Below, one piece after another: positions 5,993-8,659 of a stretch of 8,659 nucleotides of DNA. Position 1 is the stretch's first letter; the number at the start of each line of letters is the position of its first letter. The DNA comes from Flavobacteriales bacterium (lineage in GTDB: Bacteria > Bacteroidota > Bacteroidia > Flavobacteriales_D > Cryomorphaceae): positions 1-8,659 of the forward strand of contig JAIVHQ010000270.1 in assembly GCA_020200995.1 (NCBI GenBank). Direction: 5' to 3'. The notes beneath the pieces are model-generated. The model was not told the DNA's origin, made no database searches, and worked only from the letters and a program-made list of their open reading frames with translations. The position numbers and the translations under genes were made by a program.

Positions 5993-6901
5993 ATGAAACA
6001 ATATTTTGCGCTATTCGTGGCCTTTTTCCCGCTTTTGGTATTCGTACAGGCCGACAGCCTGAACAAAGCCCGAGTAGATAGCCTTTACATTGAAAATGTT
6101 CAGGATGTTGCGGGGCAAAAGGCCAAAGTACTTCACGCCGAGCCCCTTTACATTGACCTGATCCGCGACCTCGGTGCGCGAAAAGGTGAGAAGGAGTGGA
6201 ACTTAGGATTAGGCATGCTCGACAACATAGGTTTTGATCAATACGAGATGCTGGTGGAATACGAATGGGCCGTGATGGACCGCCTCGGGATGGAGGTCGA
6301 GGTACCCTTTACCATATTTTCACCCCAACAAAACATTGCCTCAGACAGTATTCCCTCCGACCGCATAGAGAGCCTTAAACTGGCAGCACAGTGGTCTTTT
6401 TTCGTTTCCGAAAAGTGGGCGACTACCATGGCCCTAGGCTACATCCACGAATTTGAATTTTCAGATTTGGACAACTTTGTCCAACCCTATTTCGACGGTC
6501 AGCTCTTTAATCCTTTCCTAGTGGTGGCAAAGCGCTGGGGCCCTAACTGGCACACCCTCATCTACACGGGGCCTCAACTTTTCAGAGGCTTCAACGGCCA
6601 CGAGAACCACTTTCAGTATGAGATGCATTCCAACCTCCACTACATGATTCCCGGCACCAGAAATTTTCTCGGGATGGAGGTCAACAAGTATTTTTACGAA
6701 GGCGGTTCTGACATCACCCTCCGGCCTCAAATGCGGGTGGGGATTGCCGACAACTTTATGATCGGTATCCTAACGGGCATACCGATCAATAAGCGCAGCG
6801 AGCGTTTCAGCACATTTATCCGCCTGATCTGGGAGCCGGGCCACACCACCGACGGCCCGCTGAAAACACCGTTTAAACAGAGCCGCCGCCACAGGAAATA
6901 G
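5993..6901 (+). CDS. HAEPLYID-family protein, probable outer-membrane beta-barrel
   Basis: A 302-residue protein with a signal peptide (MKQYFALFVAFFPLLVFVQA, cleavage likely before DSLNK). It has the signature HAEPLYIDLIRDLGARKGEK (residues 48-67), which I recognise as the hallmark of the HAEPLYID family of Bacteroidota. The rest alternates aromatic and polar residues in short beta-like strands separated by polar turns (EWNLGLGMLDN, YEMLVEYEWAVMDRLGMEVE, WATTMALGYIHEFEFSD, FMIGILTGIPINKRSERFST). It ends near FIRLIWEPGH with a basic tail. I infer an outer-membrane barrel, but the final residue is not the usual C-terminal Phe, and no transport or binding function is known to me. ATG 5993 is the only sensible start given the signal peptide. 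It sits 31 bases ahead of the MATE gene on the same strand, so readthrough into it is possible. Confidence 0.78.
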   Translation: MKQYFALFVAFFPLLVFVQADSLNKARVDSLYIENVQDVAGQKAKVLHAEPLYIDLIRDLGARKGEKEWNLGLGMLDNIGFDQYEMLVEYEWAVMDRLGMEVEVPFTIFSPQQNIASDSIPSDRIESLKLAAQWSFFVSEKWATTMALGYIHEFEFSDLDNFVQPYFDGQLFNPFLVVAKRWGPNWHTLIYTGPQLFRGFNGHENHFQYEMHSNLHYMIPGTRNFLGMEVNKYFYEGGSDITLRPQMRVGIADNFMIGILTGIPINKRSERFSTFIRLIWEPGHTTDGPLKTPFKQSRRHRK

Positions 6902-6916
6902 GGCCTCAGGTTTGAC

Positions 6917-6924
6917 TACCTTTG
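6917..6924 (+). promoter_or_regulatory. -7 promoter box for the MATE gene
   Basis: TACCTTTG is an exact TAnnTTTG match, nine bases before ATG 6933. Transcription would start almost at the start codon. No TTG lies at the expected -33 distance. It supports ATG 6933 over the in-frame TTG at 6912, which would overlap this box. Confidence 0.4.
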
Positions 6925-6932
6925 CGGCCGTT

Positions 6933-8333
6933 ATGACCAAAGCTCAACACTACCGCACCACCCTCCACCTCGCCCTTCCGGTGATGCTCGGGCAGCTGGG
7001 CCATATCATGGCAGGCGTGGCCGACAGCGTGATGGTGGGCCAACTCGGCACCCACCCGCTGGCAGCAGTGGCTTTGGCCAACAGCATTGTCACCATTTTT
7101 ATGCTTTTCGGTATCGGTGCAGCTTTCGGGCTCACACCGCTGGTGGCCAATGCCGACGGAAAATCGCGGAAGCACCTTCCGGGAACTTTGTTTTTTCACG
7201 GGCTCTACACCCACCTGGGTATGGGTATTGGGCTGTTTCTGCTGGCCGCGGGCACCATTCCGCTGCTGCAATACATGGGGCAGGATGCCCAAGTTGTGGC
7301 TATCACCGGGCCTTACATGATTATCATTAGTTTCTCGATCGTTCCACTCATGGTCTACCTCAGCTTCAAGCAATTTGCCGAAGGGCTGTCGCGTACCAAA
7401 GCGGCCATGGCGATCAGCATTGCCTGTAATTTGCTCAACGTGCTGCTGAATTACATTTTTATATTCGGCAAGCTCGGGATCGAGCCCATGGGCATCATCG
7501 GAGCGGGATGGGCCACCCTTATCGCGCGGAGTCTCATGGCCGTTTCGATGGGCATTTACGTCCTGCGCACCAAGAGATTCACTGTACACGGATTGCGCCT
7601 TTTCGGAAATAAATTTCGCCGAAAAGTGTCGCGGCGCATCCTGCAGGTAGGCTTGCCTACCGGGCTGCAGTTTATATTTGAGGTGAGCGCCTTCTCCCTC
7701 GCGGCCATATTTGCGGGCATGCTCGGAGCCAAGGCACTTGCCGCCCACCAAATTGCCATCAACATTGCAAGCGTGAGCTACATGGCCGTCACGGGGCTTG
7801 GAGCCGCCGCAGCGGTTCGGGTGGGCAATCAGGTAGGCCGGCGCGATGAAAAAAACCTGCGAGCTGCTTCGACCACCATCTTCAAAATGGCCATCATCTG
7901 GATGTCGTTCACAGGCGTTATCATCTTCTTTTTTCGTGAACAGCTGGCATCCTTCTACAGCAATGATCCCGAAGTGCTGGTACTCGCAGCCCAAATGCTG
8001 CTGATCGCTGTGGTATTCCAACTCTCGGACGGGTTGCAGGCTGTGGCCCTCGGAGCACTTCGCGGATTTACGGATGTGCGGGTGCCCACATTCATCACCT
8101 TCGTGGCTTACTGGATCATCACCCTCCCGTCGGCATATATACTGTCGCAATATACTTCATTGGAGGCCATCGGGATTTGGATCGCCCTGGCCGGCGGACT
8201 TACGATTTCAGCGGTCTGGCTCTCCGTGCGGTTCTTCGGTTTAATAGGAAAATTCTCGAGGCAATATCCTGCAGGTAGAGTTCCCGTGCAGGCGGCTGCA
8301 GTGCAAACGGCTGAAAAAGTATCTCGAAATTAA
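6933..8333 (+). CDS. MATE family multidrug/cation antiporter (NorM-like)
   Basis: A 466-residue inner-membrane protein with the two six-helix MatE repeats of NorM-type exporters. By family it expels drugs or other organic cations in exchange for Na+ or H+. The first half has GQLGHIMAGVADSVMVGQLG and PMGIIGAGWATLIARS; the second has GLPTGLQFIFEVSAFSLAAI, KALAAHQIAINIASVSYMAV and AAAVRVGNQVGRRD. Asp31, Glu250 and Asp366 (SDGLQAVALGALRG) match Asp36, Glu255 and Asp371 of Vibrio NorM, each offset by five, so the cation site looks intact. The length is normal for the family. I start at ATG 6933; an in-frame TTG at 6912 adds seven residues across a -7 box. The C-terminal ~25 residues form a hydrophilic Ala/Val-rich tail. 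Its stop TAA overlaps that of the convergent hydrolase gene in TTAA. The actual substrate cannot be inferred. Confidence 0.93.
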   Translation: MTKAQHYRTTLHLALPVMLGQLGHIMAGVADSVMVGQLGTHPLAAVALANSIVTIFMLFGIGAAFGLTPLVANADGKSRKHLPGTLFFHGLYTHLGMGIGLFLLAAGTIPLLQYMGQDAQVVAITGPYMIIISFSIVPLMVYLSFKQFAEGLSRTKAAMAISIACNLLNVLLNYIFIFGKLGIEPMGIIGAGWATLIARSLMAVSMGIYVLRTKRFTVHGLRLFGNKFRRKVSRRILQVGLPTGLQFIFEVSAFSLAAIFAGMLGAKALAAHQIAINIASVSYMAVTGLGAAAAVRVGNQVGRRDEKNLRAASTTIFKMAIIWMSFTGVIIFFFREQLASFYSNDPEVLVLAAQMLLIAVVFQLSDGLQAVALGALRGFTDVRVPTFITFVAYWIITLPSAYILSQYTSLEAIGIWIALAGGLTISAVWLSVRFFGLIGKFSRQYPAGRVPVQAAAVQTAEKVSRN

Positions 8334-8659
8334 GGTGCCGACAACAACTTAGCCTGCGCCGTCTCTTCAGGAATTAACACCTTGTAAATTTCCGATTGGA
8401 TGCGTGTGCGGATATCCATCCTGGCCAGGCGGTTGTTTTCAGCGGTTGGATACACACGGTTCGAAAGGAATATGTAGACGATGTTTTCGCCGGGATCAGC
8501 CCAGGCGATGGTGCCTGTAAAGCCCGAGTGACCAAAAGTATCGAAGCTCACACATTTGCAGGTTGGGCCCGGCCCGGGAGGTATCACGGGCTTGTCGAAT
8601 CCCGCACCGCGGCGATTTTCGTCTCGTTCGTCTTTGCAGAACTGGCAGCGGATGCATTC
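8330..8659 (-). CDS. Serine hydrolase, beta-lactamase/PBP class C fold, C-terminal part (partial)
   Basis: Only the last 109 codons lie in the window; the gene begins beyond the right edge. The visible part runs ...NRRGAGFDKPVIPPGPGPTC, then SFDTFGHSGFTGTIAWADPG and ENIVYIFLSNRVYPTAENN, then RIQSEIYKVLIPEETAQAK. HSGFTGT is the third active-site motif (the HxG/KTG equivalent) of class C-type serine hydrolases, and the flow closely resembles the C-terminus of the large Bacteroidota proteins that fuse a GH3 (NagZ-like) N-acetylhexosaminidase to a serine hydrolase. The GH3 half and the SxxK nucleophile lie outside the window, so that fusion is inference. A likely role is in peptidoglycan turnover in the periplasm. 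The stop is TAA at 8330-8332. Just before the conserved NRRG, the visible stretch carries an unusual cluster of cysteines (CIRCQFC). Confidence 0.82.
   Translation of the reverse strand, partial: ECIRCQFCKDERDENRRGAGFDKPVIPPGPGPTCKCVSFDTFGHSGFTGTIAWADPGENIVYIFLSNRVYPTAENNRLARMDIRTRIQSEIYKVLIPEETAQAKLLSAP

Noticed and set aside
6906..8150. A 414-codon open frame on the minus strand opposite the MATE gene
   Set aside because: Its translation is His/Gly/Arg/Asp-rich with no domain, as expected from the reverse complement of a hydrophobic membrane protein. The plus-strand MATE protein is unmistakable.
1..8659. CRISPR arrays, tRNAs, insertion sequences, phage or defence genes
   Set aside because: No regularly spaced repeats, cloverleaf pattern, transposase or known defence domain was seen. 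The content is housekeeping and envelope genes.

Overview
The window looks like chromosomal DNA from a member of the Bacteroidota (flavobacteria/cytophaga side), with roughly half G+C by eye. The evidence is a type IX secretion (T9SS) C-terminal sorting domain, a HAEPLYID-family protein, a zinc-ribbon DUF3667 membrane protein, several -7 boxes of the Bacteroidota form TAnnTTTG, and no convincing Shine-Dalgarno sequences. It reads as ordinary housekeeping and cell-envelope gene content. I see no phage, insertion sequence, CRISPR array, tRNA or rRNA.

Layout, left to right. An acyl-CoA thioesterase missing only its first residues ends at 403 and is followed by a hairpin/T-tract terminator. Next comes a DUF3667 membrane protein (504-~1300), whose frame now runs on into the end of the next gene. 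On the minus strand is MiaE, a tRNA hydroxylase (1315-1896). Divergent from it is a small VOC/glyoxalase-fold protein (2053-2433), and its promoter overlaps a perfect 8-bp inverted repeat. On the minus strand, 2494-4445 holds a secreted choice-of-anchor B / LVIVD-repeat protein with a T9SS tail, split by a -1 frameshift near 3000. Divergent from that is an exported-looking SAM methyltransferase (4566-5309), then a DUF551 protein (5330-5632) and a strong terminator at 5687-5717. A 360-bp gap with a good promoter leads to the HAEPLYID-family gene (5993-6901) and a MATE efflux transporter (6933-8333). The window closes on the minus strand with the C-terminal end of a serine hydrolase of the beta-lactamase class, whose stop codon interlocks with that of the MATE gene.

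Few of these genes clearly work together. The likely transcription units are methyltransferase + DUF551, and possibly HAEPLYID + MATE, although the latter has its own -7 box. Most other neighbours are divergent or convergent.

The points most worth checking are two independent one-base losses of frame (DUF3667 end, T9SS protein), which may be assembly errors or real lesions; a class I methyltransferase carrying an export signal; and the dyad on the VOC promoter. No clearly undescribed multi-gene system is visible.
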